Source: Lepisosteus oculatus (lineage: Eukaryota > Chordata > Actinopteri > Semionotiformes > Lepisosteidae). From it: DNA of 64,000 nt. Within the stretch, counting starts at the first letter, position 1. Every line of letters starts with the position of its first letter. Of the stretch, positions 38,901 to 56,289 are shown one piece after another. A model generated the notes under the pieces. That model ran no database searches. It worked only from the letters and a program-made list of their open reading frames with translations, and was not told where the DNA came from. The translations under genes and the position numbers were made by a program. The stretch is taken from the NCBI RefSeq assembly GCF_040954835.1, contig NC_090716.1:10225775-10289774 (forward strand), read 5' to 3'.

Positions 38901-41900
38901 GCAGCAACTGTTAGTTTTAAATTGTATGGTCAGCTCTTACGCACATTTGAATCCTTAATTGTGAGGTATGTAGTTATATTTTTACCTGAAGCACTCTCTC
39001 GTGAGTGGGGTGTTCTTTCAGCTCAATGAGACGATCTAGGACAATCAGCTTCACATTGTTGTCACTCTCCTTAATGATCAGATCAATGTAGCATTGTGCT
39101 GCAGCCTGGAGATAATTGCAGGGCAAAACTAAATTCCATCTCTATAGCACACTGTTCTAACCATGGTCAATAAGCAGTATTTCATATTGTTTATTTAAAA
39201 GCAACATTCTCCAGGTGCTTTATAATAAATGGAAAGCACATTATACAAAATAGCCGTATCCTATATAGCCTTGTAACCTGTACATTGTAGACACAACATC
39301 AGAACACACAGAAAACTTTTTAGCAAAGGTCTCATAAAAAGACATCATAATAGCTAGATACTGACAGTCATGCTACAAAAGAAAAAGGACTTAAAAATCA
39401 ACTCAAAATCTGACAAGAAGCTGTGCAAGGACTCTAAACTAAGAGTCATGTGATTGCTTGCTTAAGACCTAGTGAGGATTCTAGCAAATACATTCTGAAC
39501 CTATTTTAGCTTCTTAAGTGTAATCTTAAGATTCCTGCAAGCAGATCATTATAAAAATCAATCCTTGAAAAAAAAATATTTATCAGTTTTGCTGCTACAG
39601 ACACAAATAACATTATATTTCTTGAATGGAAAAAAAATCAACCCAGAATCAAAGATCACTCCCAAATTATTCATTTGGGGATTTATTGCCACTGGATATG
39701 AAGTTAAAAATAAAACAAGAATGTTCTTCAACAATATCCATTACAGATACCACAAAAAATTCTGGAATTTCTCATGACTTCAAATGCCATTGTTTACCTA
39801 GCAAACAAACCTTTCCTTAAAAATGTATATCTGCTTAAGACACACTACCTTTATGGCAGTTGGAGCACTAGACAGCGTCACTAGAGTTCCTGCTGCTTCG
39901 TATTTTACTGCTGGACTGGAAGACTGCAGGAGGTTATAAATACAGCGGATGAATCGCGCTCGTTCTGAAGGGTTTGCATGGCACACCTGTATGGACAAAA
40001 CACAAAACAAAGAGTTCCATGAAAGACACATCTTTGGCAAGAAACGCGTAGTGCCAGGTTTGTAGTTCTTAATTATGACACAGTAATTAATTCAAATTCC
40101 ACTAACTGCACACAGAAAGAAGGCTAACCAAAATAAAATCATTTTCAATTATGAAACAGTAAATAGATGAGCAAATGAAATTCTGATTTTAGTGAATTAA
40201 GTTAAAGCAACTGCATTTTTATTTAAAAAAAAATCACTGTTGTCTGATCAGTTCTCACGCTCTTACCTTGTAAATGAGCTCCACGATAACCAGCTGAAGA
40301 ATGTCTCCAAAAGTATGAACCTGGTCAATGCAGGTACTTAAATAATCCAAAGCCCTGTCCTGTAGGTGAAATATTAGAGAAAAAAAGTCAAAGAAAATCA
40401 ACAGATCTTTCTTAGTAAAGAAATCTAGAAATGAACATTATAAAAATCAGAGTACTTCTTCACTATTCTGCATTATTCACGGTCTTTTCACATTCATATC
40501 AAAATTTTAAAAATGAAGGGGTTAGCAGAGGAACAGAATATTAAAAACTGTAGTTTTACACGACTTACATAATAAAACATGGAACTGTACCTGGTCAGCA
40601 TGAATCAGCATCATGAAAGCATTTCTCTTGCAGCTAGCATCCTTCTCATTTACCAGAAAATCATGGATCAGCTCAGGCGCATCAGGAATTAAATTCTCAA
40701 AATTCCTATAGGAATAGAAAGTTAACATTAATGGCACCCTTTTCATTAAAAGTTATTCAGAAGTTCCATTTCATTAAGGAACAAAGACCCAGCTACCTGT
40801 TTTCTTTTACAACATCGGCTTCTAAAAATCTGTCCTTATACACTGTGTATTGTGCATAAAGAGGTGTAGTCCCTTCATTGCTCCCAAACTCACCTATAAA
40901 TGGTGTAAATGGCCAAGACAGCATTTCGCCGCACATAGCTGTGTCGGTGCTCCAGGCAGGCACGGATCGCTGGCATCAAGGGCTCCAGCAGCTCAGACTC
41001 TTTCAGCTTGCACAGGAACCGCAAGGTGGAACCCCGAATGAATTCATTAGGATGCTGTAGGTCCTGTTAATGCAACAGAAATGAATAACCACAAACTATC
41101 CTCACCCCAGCAGACACAAGGGCAGATCAGTGACTCCAAAGCCGAAGGCAATTTAGGCCAGGTCGCAATGCTGAAGTGGGTGACTGAGTTAAACCTGCAT
41201 TCAGGCTTAAGCAACAACAGATTTCTGGCGATTATTAAACAGTACAGTTTAGGTCAACAATTGCCTCCTATTTTGCTTCATGATCAGGTGTTTTTCCCCC
41301 ATCAAAGTGGCAAGAAGCACACTGTGAGAATAGTTTTCTGTGGCAAATATGGAGTCACGAGAAACGGGTGGCTGGATCAGATTTCATTCCTCCTGCATGG
41401 TCCTGGTGATAATTTCTTAAGTGCAAAGCTGTAAAAGAAGAAGCGTTCAAACAAGCTTTGAGCTCAACAGCCATGACAGCTTTTAAATCCTTATTCTATT
41501 ATTTTACCCACTCTTCATCATAATGTCTTTTGCTTAGAAGTGAAAAGAAAAATCCAATTCAAATATAAGAGGTGCACTGAAAATTCCTATTGATGATTAT
41601 AGAAGTGGGTCTCGATCAAAACAAACACTGTTCCCCATTTTCCAATTCCTACAACTTTCATGGCTTTTGGAAAATACCTAAGAGTATTAATATTGGGGAA
41701 ACGCTCTTGGCTCTCTTGGCTGTTCAAGTATTTCTGACTTTTTTTACGAGAAAGATAAGTGGTAAGTGCTCACTCACCAACACTTGAAAAGTGGAGAGAA
41801 AAAGCCACAGCTGTGCAACGTGAAGAAGCACTCTTGTTGTTTATAGAAGCGAGACCTTAACACGGCCAGCAATATGATTATAAATATGAAACATATGAAA

Positions 41901-42879
41901 ACTGCAGATGTTAAAATCTTGCAGTAAACCCACAAAACCAAGTGAAGTACATCTAATGTATATTTGACGTCTTATTCTTAGAGTCAAAGCAAGCACATGA
42001 CCTGGCAAAAACTAACCAACACAGTACAGAACACAGAACAGAAAAATGGCACATGAGGGCAGGAAACAAGTGCCCTTAACCAGACTAAAAGAAAAATATC
42101 AAAATGTTCTGAGTTTTTAAGACTTGGTGCAATGGAAATGTATTCTCCTCTGCCCATCTTTGTAGGGAAGATCAGGACAGGAGACATGAAAAAATCTTTT
42201 CACAACATACGTGACCGGTCTTCCAAAGCAAACACTTTCAGACAACACTGTCAAAAGGCACAAATTCAGAACATGACACACTAGTGAGCCGGACAAGTAC
42301 CTTTCTGTAGGCATCACAGACCAAGATCATCTCTTGCAACAGCTTCCCATCTGGAGTGGTCTTGGGAACAATCTCCCAGAAGACAAGGAGCAGCTTTTTA
42401 ATGGTGTGATCTTGAAGAGGCAGTACAAAGCGAATGATGGTCATCAGCAGGCCAGGCAGCTTCTCCCCATTGAGAATCATGATGATCACCTTCTTCAAGG
42501 CCTCCGTTTTGGCCTTGATATCCCCCTTTTCTAAAAGTGAACAGCACCACAAGACTGAAAATGAACACGTGCATAATCACATTCACACAAAGATCACTCA
42601 ATCCTATCCCCTTTAGAAAACAGGAAAACTACCCCCCAAAAATGCTTTAATCGTGAGTGGCAAAACATCAAAGAAAGAAACACTTTTATTTTTTTAACCA
42701 TGTGTTAACCATTCAACAAACCTGGTGTAAATCTACAGCAAGTTCTTCCTTCTAGCTTCCCTTGCAGTTGTTTGCATTTAACACTCACCGAGGTCTGTTT
42801 TCAAACTTAGTTCTGATGGCGGTTCCGAGTCCATCGGAACATTTATGAGAGTGTAACACACATTCTCCGCGGCGGTCAT
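29276..42879 (-). CDS. COPB1: COPB1, coatomer subunit beta (beta-COP), complete; 21 coding exons
   Basis: Coding exons in order on the minus strand: 42879-42789, 42530-42301, 41063-40894, 40705-40591, 40359-40267, 39986-39849, 39105-38986, 38541-38434, 38340-38194, 37580-37435, 37095-36999, 36077-35917, 35677-35557, 35181-34954, 34174-33995, 33623-33479, 33212-33093, 32855-32710, 31639-31550, 31269-31114, 29335-29276. All junctions are GT-AG and phases join without a shift. The sum is 2862 nt, 953 residues plus stop, equal to human beta-COP. The protein starts [20 protein letters not shown] and ends NLSQKKSNP; the last three residues differ from the human end. The N-terminal two thirds is the adaptin-like HEAT/ARM solenoid (about residues 20-540). 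The C-terminal third holds the coatomer beta C-terminal and appendage-platform domains (about 670-940). Beta-COP is part of the COPI coat for Golgi-to-ER and intra-Golgi transport. The donor of the 38434 exon is the less usual GTCTGC. Confidence 0.98.
29640..29875 (+). repeat. Probable short interspersed repeat in the last COPB1 intron
   Basis: The stretch is more GC-rich than the intron around it. It carries GGGTTGGGAATAGTGAACAA and 'gcagtgctgttggttgtgggagtgccaa' modules that I associate with a dispersed fish repeat ending 'gtgttaaaacgc'. The family is not named with certainty. It directly abuts the microsatellite tail of the LINE fragment. Confidence 0.35.
29879..30440 (-). mobile_element. 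L2/Maui-like LINE 3' end with (TTA)n tail, in last COPB1 intron
   Basis: On the minus strand the frame ending at 30146 encodes the conserved C-terminal tail of an L2-clade LINE ORF2: [17 protein letters not shown], then [10 protein letters not shown], then [20 protein letters not shown] and [15 protein letters not shown] before the stop. There is no internal stop. The 3' UTR ends in the clade hallmark CTGTAAAGCGCTTTGAGAAG and GGCGCTATATAAAATAAAGT, and a 60-base (TTA)n tail occupies 29940-29879. Similarity is lost upstream of about 30430, consistent with 5' truncation. It lies between the last two COPB1 exons, on the COPB1 sense strand, so its AATAAA-type end is a potential cryptic poly(A) site. 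The clean frame suggests a fairly young insertion. Confidence 0.85.
29881..29940. repeat. (TAA)n microsatellite, 60 bp
   Basis: An uninterrupted TAA trinucleotide run forms the 3' tail of the adjoining LINE fragment. Length polymorphism is likely. Confidence 0.95.
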
Positions 42880-42941
42880 GATGCCGGCTGTCTAATTTTC
42901 TGAACGAAAAACACCAGGAGAAACTTGATGTTGATCAGACC
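42880..42941 (-). other. COPB1: COPB1 5' UTR part of exon 2
   Basis: The exon carrying the ATG at 42879-42877 starts after a TTACAG acceptor (42947-42942), so 62 bases of 5' UTR precede the start codon. No upstream ATG lies in this piece. It joins the non-coding first exon near 44.3 kb. Confidence 0.8.
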
Positions 42942-43106
42942 CTGTAACAAAGAACAAGAACATGCATTTTTTTAAGATAAAATTGATCGCAAGTGACTGC
43001 TGTGCAAAACGCGAGTAACTTTGCCATATTATACATTATTTATCGACGTGAAATGGCATTAAAATCAACAAAGCAGCTGTCACAAATGACCAAATCATTT
43101 AGAATT

Positions 43107-43290
43107 GGGCTGTCCAATCCTGGTCCTAGAGGATTTAATTTCAATGTAGCTCTTAATGTCCTGTCAGATCATCACTGGGCTAATTGGACCAATTTATTAC
43201 GTTATCTTAGATCTTCAGGTGCTGCTGCTTTAAAGAGACCTAGAACACCTGCAGACACCCTGACCTCTTCCCTGTACAGCACCAAGAATA
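43107..43290 (+). repeat. Palindromic MITE-like repeat (copy 2 of 3) in COPB1 intron 1
   Basis: It starts TGTCCAATCCTGGTCCTAGA and ends near 'aacacctgcagacaccctgacct'. Intact members of this dispersed fish family begin and end with complementary 'ccaatcctggtcctggagggcca' sequence, typical of a small non-autonomous DNA transposon. In this copy only the left end is well kept. A 112-codon open frame across it has no protein look. Confidence 0.6.
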
Positions 43291-44298
43291 TCCTGCTCCA
43301 CGCTGGCACGTCAAATCCGTGCTGTTCATAGAGACATAATTACACTTACTGCTCACAGGACGTTCGCATTTAAATACACATGTATAAGTGGCCTCCGTAA
43401 ATTAGAACACCTGTAAACACCACTTCTATTATTTTATTTTACGTTTTGCAACCTGATGACAAAAACATAATTCAAGTAAAACTTACAGCATAACGTTCAT
43501 ATATTAATAAGAAACTTGCTGGGAACCAACAGTAACTTATCATGAAGCACTATTTTATCATCTTTTAGGTTCTTCTCCGTAATGAGAATAAATACAATTA
43601 ACACCACCATATAAAGGGCAGGTGAAAACAACATTTAAGAACAAATACTAAGTAATAAGGCAAAAATGAAACTATATCCTTTTAAGATATTACAATAAAC
43701 GTAAACATTTTGTATTAGGGCCATAACTTGTCTACCCAAGTCTGACGTTACACAACGATATTTTAACGATTGTTCCCTTGGTGTAAACTACAATACAATA
43801 AAAGCATGTGGAAAGCCACTAATTTATTGACCATATCAGTTGACTATTCTGTGCAGGTGTGATCACATAATTTTATAGTAAACTGCACCGAGCTCGTTCT
43901 TCTGCACAATCAAGAGGTTTGGCCTAAAAGATAGGCCTCAGGAAGTGACCGGCTCAACTACACAAAATCCCACAAGCTACATCAGAAATCGGTATTGTGG
44001 AGGCAAAACCACCACAGTAGCAAGTTTGTGCATAACGTTCAAATCAACAGCCATAACCGATTTATCATGGGTCATCCAACTCCGGCTTGACAAATGTCTT
44101 CCTTGTTAATGCTCTCTGTAGTGGTGCCTTGCTGGAACTTCAGCTAAAATAACCTGCGAGATGTGGAGCTTCAATTTACAAAAAGGAAGAACCTTTTGAA
44201 AATTACAATGCAATTGTAAATATTTCTTATAGAAGAAACTTCCGTAAAATGATACAAAACCGCATAAATCTACACAATTAAAATGAAAGTTTCTTTAC

Positions 44299-44405
44299 CT
44301 TTTTATTCACTGTGTTAACCTCTCCCCAGCTGCACTACGCTACAACATCCAAGTGACGTGGAACTAGGAGGTCTGAGCCACATCAATACTACAGGAAGCT
44401 AAGAG
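44299..44405 (-). other. COPB1: COPB1 non-coding first exon and core promoter (5' limit estimated)
   Basis: A strong donor AAAAAG|GTAAAG (exon end 44299) follows a less AT-rich stretch 1.36 kb upstream of the coding-start exon. This matches the non-coding first exon of mammalian COPB1. An ETS-type CTTCCTG on the minus strand lies at about 44392-44398. The transcription start is not determined; 44405 is an estimate. Upstream sequence becomes AT-rich and leads into the palindrome at 44527-44676. Confidence 0.6.
44354..44361 (+). promoter_or_regulatory. Candidate UPR element (TGACGTGG) in the COPB1 promoter/first exon
   Basis: The octamer TGACGTGG, the core bound by XBP1/ATF6-class bZIP factors, lies about 55 bases upstream of the exon 1 donor. 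COPI genes are secretory-pathway genes that respond to these factors in other vertebrates. A plain CREB/ATF half-site reading is also possible. Confidence 0.4.
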
Positions 44406-44526
44406 GGACAAACTTGCTTAAACTAAGGCGAGAGGGAACAGAAACTCGTTTCTGCCTGCATGCGTACAAATGTGAACTTTTAACGTCACCAACATTTAGT
44501 GTATAGATAGAAACAGAGTATAGGTA

Positions 44527-44676
44527 AATCAGTTTTTCAATTTTATTTTATTGATTCGATCATATCTATAAATAAGAAATGCTTAAATAGATTAGTAGTT
44601 AAATCCTACTAATCTATTTAAACATTTCTTGTTTATAGATATGACCGAATCATTAAAATACATTGAAAAAACGATT
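44527..44676. repeat. Long near-perfect palindrome (hairpin MITE candidate)
   Basis: Two arms of about 72 bases (44527-44598 and 44606-44676) are reverse complements of each other apart from roughly ten mismatches and one small gap, around a 7-base centre. For example, ATAAGAAATGCTTAAATAGA on the left matches the complement of TCTATTTAAACATTTCTTGT on the right. Terminal sequence is AATC...GATT. It is AT-rich and non-coding, and lies about 120-270 bases upstream of the COPB1 first exon. It could be a foldback transposon or an extrusion-prone promoter-proximal element. Confidence 0.8.
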
Positions 44677-45061
44677 TGATCGATGTTAATTCAGATTATA
44701 ATTTTTACGATGAAGTTTAAATGTTCTTTGCAAATCGCCTATTAAAATATGTTCAAAAACAGAAAAAATAAACACCAGTGCAACACTATATATGTTCCTT
44801 AATAAAAATAAAACTTTGTTTCAATAATGATAATTTTTTCTAATTTTAAATATTTTTGTAAATATCCACTCGTTGCTTCATTATCACAAACACCTCCCCC
44901 TATTAGAACTCAAAAGTGCATTTCATTCTGTTTTAGGGATTTATGTCATGATCAGAACTGTCTGTCAAATGGGTTTAAATGGGAGGATTCAATGTCCACA
45001 ATTGTCCACCAAGCCTCTGGCCAGTGACATAGGTTAACCAAGAACCTCCACATAACCCAGG

Positions 45062-45280
45062 TCATTCTACATAAGTGCAGGCATTTATCATTGTGGTCAT
45101 GTCTACCTTTTCCTGATACCCCACAACCATCTCTCTCCCTTTGTCAGTAATGTCCCCTGAGGGTGTGACCAGATCATAGATTGTCTGTACTTTATTAGCA
45201 TAAAACAGACTTTTTTTTCCTACGTCAACAGCATTAGTATTGGTATCATTATTTTTATCTGGCTTTTCTGAGAAGAGCAA
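45062..45280 (-). other. Unassigned open frame, 72 codons
   Basis: The minus-strand frame from an ATG at 45280 has balanced, protein-like composition, with a stretch reading VQTIYDLVTPSGDITDKG followed by REMVVGYQEKVDMTTMINAC. I recognise no family. No clear acceptor or donor frames it and no partner exon was found. It may be a relic of a transposon ORF or a retrocopy, or chance. Confidence 0.2.
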
Positions 45281-45959
45281 AAGAAACGTTACAAAAGAGG
45301 AAGAGGATGCTATTTGGTTTGTCTAGATTGTGGTTGCTTAACTTAGCAACCTGAGCTAAGAGGATTTCATCCAGCCATTTGTTGAAAGTTTAGTTCAGCT
45401 CCAACAACACCTAGTCCAAATCCCAACAACCCTAATGTGAAAAAAAACCCCAACATAACACATTCTCAATCTCATGTTTGTGTTTCATGTTCATATTTGT
45501 TTACTGATTCTGAAAAAGTCTATTGGTTTGATTTTATGATTTGATATGTTTTAATATTTGAATCAATTCCCATTATACTCTTCAATACAAGACTATGAAG
45601 ATTCAGTTTCTTTCTTCTCTGGACTGATGCTATTCTAACATAATGTTTTCATTTTAACATAGTGATAAAGGTTGTGTACAGTATTCTCATAACAGTCTTC
45701 TAGTTGAAGGAGCCTATTGATCACAATTTTACATTTATTTATACTGAGCATCAAAACATATCACTCCATTTGAGCATGTATTTTTTTAAAAATAGAATGT
45801 GTTTCCACTGATTAAAGCCTGGTGAAATTCAAGTAAATAACAATTATGCCCCATATACAGTATCGAGGGTAAGACTCCATTAAACTAGCCGTTATAACTA
45901 CTGTTTATTTGAATGTTCAGTATATACAGTATATACTAACATTCTGTTTACTAACTATA

Positions 45960-46110
45960 CCATTGATATAAATTAGGAAGAGTAGTGGTCCTAATACAGA
46001 TCTCTGTGGTACTCCATTAAGTACATCACCAGAACATTCACCCTTCCTCTGTTCTCTTCATTTCTATAAATGAACTAGTTCTACAGTATATCATATCATA
46101 TGCTTTGTGT
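45960..46110 (+). repeat. Fragment of the old fish repeat (tail module)
   Basis: The stretch TGATATAAATTAGGAAGAGT, 'agtggtcctaatacagatctctgtggtactccatt' and 'ccagaacattcaccctt' matches a module I recognise as the 3' part of the repeat whose head is at 20290-21165. It is diverged and non-coding. Confidence 0.5.
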
Positions 46111-46584
46111 TGTACCCTGTGTTGCTAATGCTTGTTCATATGTATTCTTAAATCAATCAGCACAGAAGCCATGGACATTCTGCTATCCTTGTTATCCCTT
46201 AACAGAACAAGATCCCAGGCACTATTGCTGGCTTACATTTAGCTGATTGTTATGTGAGCCAAGGAATATTATTTTTGTTGTAAGTAAATATTTACTGAAG
46301 CCCAACAGGGACTATGATTTCACAATAAACATGCCAATGAAGATATATCTTTTAATGATCTGAAATTCATCTGCGTCAGTTTCCTTAACTTTCCACGCAT
46401 CATGCTCAAATGTGAATGAAAAAGAATAGCGTGCATGATCAGTAAGGAGTGAGGGACAGAGACAATGACAGGAGTAACAACAGAACTCATCTCATTGGAA
46501 TGATGAGAGAACATTTCTACAATATTCTATATACCTAAAAAAATGCTGACCTCACCAGAAGTTGTTGTGACCTGGGGATAATGA

Positions 46585-46809
46585 CTAACGGGGAGAACAC
46601 CTTACTGCTTCTTCTGTAACATGACCTCTTCTTGCGGTGCCAGCCCTTTTTGTGAAACTAGAAAATAAACTATCTGCAGGTTTGAGGTCACCCCTGGGAT
46701 ATACTATTACACCTCTTCCTTCAGCGGTGTCCTTCATACTGCAGGAACCTTGACTCAAATCAATATCAAAGGTCTGCTTCGCCTGACACAGGACATTGTT
46801 GCACAGCAT
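46585..46809 (-). other. Unassigned open frame, 74 codons
   Basis: The minus-strand frame from an ATG at 46809 is open for 225 bases (the in-frame sequence also extends a little upstream) and is less AT-rich than its surroundings. The product, starting MLCNNVLCQAKQTFDIDLSQ and ending EEAVRCSPR, belongs to no family I recognise. It is on the same strand as, and 1.3 kb upstream of, the 45062-45280 frame, so both could be pieces of one decayed element. No splice evidence links them. Confidence 0.2.
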
Positions 46810-47741
46810 TTGATGACCCCGTCTGGAAAAATTATAGCAGAAAATACACCTGGTATTTCATAATCCGGTCACATTTTCAATATTTCAGGGTTTTTTTTTT
46901 TACTTCCAATGGGTACCGTTTTATCACCATGAAAACTAAAATATGCTCATTTCTTTCCTAATACAACAAACTTTATAACAATTAAACATAGAACTTAAAA
47001 GGGTGTTAAAATACCTGCAGATAACCTTTCTATCCACAAGAAATCCTCTATCTAAACAAAACTAACAATTCAATGGGGTGACTTAAACAGCACCATCACC
47101 TTTATCCATATTGAACTGAAAGTGGGATTATTAGTAGTATTTCAAGAGGTGTGCGTACAATAATCAATTAACATCATGTTATGTATGTCTAGCAAGCCCA
47201 TTTTTTTCAGAGAACGTTAGAAGATGCCAAGAGAGCATATTGCTACCTGATATTTTGACTTAAGCAGACAGAAAAAATGACACAATAAAATTGGCAAATA
47301 AGCGTACCTTGGACACCACCTCTGAAAACAACATATAACTGAAACTCGGGCCTGGTTCATGATTAATTGGTACCAAATGATTACCCTTTACTTATACATA
47401 AAGGAAATTCAGCACCCATCTTACACTGTACCAGCTGATTTAACTCACTATGAAAAACAAACTTAACTATGAAAACAAACATGCAGTCCTGGAACTTCGG
47501 GTTCACCTTCAAGACCCTCTATTTTTTAATGGAGCGCAAACCTTTTCTATCTCACAGGATCCTTACATTTAGCAAGTGTGTTTTCTGAAGAGTGCTTTAG
47601 ACTGCAACCTTATAAAGTACATGGTTAACAAGGTACTACAAATTCTTTTTTATTTTTTATTGGAAGCAGTTGTTACTTAACATTTCTGTTGTTTTGTTTT
47701 TTAAAAAAGCTACGACCTGAAACACATAGGGAAAACAAGAT

Positions 47742-47747
47742 TTTATT
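47742..47747 (-). terminator. PSMA1 polyadenylation signal (first candidate)
   Basis: AATAAA on the minus strand lies 234 bases past the PSMA1 stop (47983-47981). Two further hexamers follow at 47661-47656 and 47654-47649; any of the three could be used. Confidence 0.5.
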
Positions 47748-47980
47748 CTGAAACTTCAATCTGAGGTTGGTTCATATAGAAAAGCATAATATAACTAGTC
47801 TTTGTAGAAAACAAAAAAGCTAATATTGTGGTAGGTGGCTTTCTAAGATCTTCTTAGGCCAAAATGGGCTCCATGTTGACATTTACTTTGTGAATGCATG
47901 GTCATAGACTGACAGCAGGTATGTTACAGATTGTGAACTTTTTAATCAGCAGTGTAAATCTTTGGCAGCCAGGACCAACA

Positions 47981-54374
<6,394 letters not shown>

Positions 54375-54540
54375 CTTTTCTTCCAAGCTCTGCCTGATGG
54401 GTTACACTGGACACCGATTCTGTCAATCTGTTGCTTTTCCCTGAGCTACCAGTCGCGTAAGGAAAAGCAATAGATCGCAGAAAATCAGTACAGTAAATAT
54501 CTGAATCCAGGCTTGAGAGCAACACTCGCAGGCAGCACAT
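54375..54540 (-). other. PSMA1: PSMA1 5' UTR and proximal promoter (limit estimated)
   Basis: Upstream of the ATG on the minus strand, exon 1 reads AGAGCTTGGAAGAAAAG before ATG|GTGAGA. The stretch to about 54540 is richer in GC than the flanks. No NRF1-type antioxidant element (TGAnnnnGC) of the kind seen at many proteasome genes was recognised here. The transcription start is unknown. Confidence 0.5.
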
Positions 54541-56010
54541 GAGGAGTTGAAAGACAGGTATATTGTTATGGGGGAAGTTTGCAATTTTTATGTTTTTCGT
54601 GAAACATTTAAAACCAACGACCTACGTCCATCATAAACGCAACCTGAAGCATATTATGTCATTATAAACGAGTTATATTATATATAATAGTATCAAAATT
54701 ATTTAAAATTAGAAGTTCAAAGTTCGACTGAGCAAATTCCATAGGTTTGGGGTTTGTATTGTATGCACTGCGGGGCATAGGTGAAAAGTTGGACTTTCCC
54801 AGCATTTTAAATTTAACTGTTTTAAAGTCATGCTCTGTGAAACCTCAAATTTTCACACTTTAAAGCATCATTCATTAACGTTTAGGCCAGCGCCCAGCGA
54901 AGGCAAATTTGTATTTTTATTTATATGCAACGTACAATTAGGCACTATACAGTGACAAGTCTAATTAATCACATATTTTAGCATTAAATCCAAATTTAGA
55001 TTACACTTCCCTGAACAATTCACCGCAAGAGATAAAACATACAGTACATGTGGACATAAAGATGTATACAAATACTGAAATGAATCATTTAACAACACCT
55101 CTAACTCTTGAATACAATTATTTACTTTGAATAGCGAAACCACTTAAAAATAAATGATCTGATTCGGTTCTTTAGAGCCCTTTTAGTTTCATGGAAACTA
55201 ATCTAACTTTTCGTGGTACAGTATATGACAACAGATATTATTAGATAGTACACAACTGATACAAAACATCTATAAACACAACACTTCTATGTTTCCTGAA
55301 GTATAAGCTTGAAACATTTTTAAAACATGGTGTAGGGCTTCAGCTTATCTCACCAATAGTGAGGTTCAGGAAATAGAGAAGCATCTTTGAGGAAACAGCT
55401 AAATCATTGTAAAATTGGAAAATAATTTCCACAAGCCAATTACCAGTAAACTTAGTGTAATAATAGTCCGTTCTCAGCAAAACAAAAACAATCTTGAATT
55501 TCCTGTGAGAGGAATACTGAGAACATGTGTTGGAATCTAGTACTACAAGTCGTACCTGTATTTAATGAAGGTGTCTTACGCACTCACAGTGCTTTTGACG
55601 TAAGTGTACAAATTAATTTAATGTTTGACGTGTGATATTGTACTTCTGCATTCTTGCAGGAATACTAAGACAGCTTTTGGTCACAGAGCAAGCTATGAAG
55701 TAAGGAGGTAAAGCATCTCTCCTCTTCTCAGGTGAGAATTTTACTGCTACCAAAACCTAAATCTTCGCATAAAGTTTACAGGATCTTTTTGTTTTATTCT
55801 CACAAACTATTTCTACCTTAACTTGGTTATTCTCTCATGGTGCTGCATTTTCTCCGTAATGATTCAAGTGTCACAAACTGTCCATTAAACCGATAAATCT
55901 GTTTATGTTTGGATTCAGACCACTTCAGAATCAAATGCTGAAGATCGTGTAATGGGTCTGCTGTCCAAAAGAAACTGATTCAACAAAACTGTGCATTTTT
56001 ACTAACAGAC
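54541..56010. other. Upstream part of the PSMA1-PDE3B intergenic region
   Basis: AT-rich sequence with only short open frames. I see no repeat, RNA or protein-coding signal here. The two genes diverge from this interval, with start codons 2.6 kb apart. Confidence 0.6.
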
Positions 56011-56021
56011 AGCATGGTGGC

Positions 56022-56072
<51 letters not shown>
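56022..56072. repeat. (AAT)n microsatellite, about 50 bp
   Basis: An uninterrupted AAT run directly precedes a 'cttatatagcgcttttctgg' module, so it is the poly-(ATT) tail of a minus-strand retroposon. Confidence 0.95.
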
Positions 56073-56280
56073 TGCTTACACTTATATAGCGCTTTTCTGG
56101 ACACTCCACTCAAAGCGCTTTACAGGTAATGTGGACTCTCCTCCACCCCCACCAATGTGCAGCATCCACCTGGATGATGAGATGAGAGCAGCTGCCTCAC
56201 AGACCTTGGGCTTTGAGGTCACTTCCAGCCTAGACCACTGCCTTGAGAGTGTTGAAAGATGCTACCGTATATGAGAATAA
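56073..56280 (-). repeat. Retroposon with L2-like 3' end, minus orientation
   Basis: On the minus strand the copy ends CCTGTAAAGCGCTTTGAGTG, 'gagtgtccagaaaagcgctatataagtg' and an (ATT)n tail. The internal 'accaatgtgcagcatccacctggatgatga' block is a module I recognise from a dispersed repeat of ray-finned fish. It is a different family from the LINE at 29.9-30.4 kb, although both share the 'agcgctttgag...gcgctatata' end. Confidence 0.65.
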
Positions 56281-56289
56281 AATTGATTG

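Larger units (their letters stand above)
44700..47640. other. COPB1-PSMA1 intergenic region
   Basis: About 3 kb lie between the divergent end of COPB1 and the 3' end of PSMA1. It contains an old repeat fragment (45960-46110) and two unassigned minus-strand open frames (45062-45280 and 46585-46809, listed separately). I see no other gene or RNA. Confidence 0.6.

Noticed and set aside
42993-43331. 112-codon plus-strand frame in COPB1 intron 1
   Set aside because: Lies across a MITE-like repeat; no protein features.
54375-54600. NRF1 antioxidant element upstream of PSMA1
   Set aside because: No TGAnnnnGC-type site with the full core was found on either strand near exon 1.
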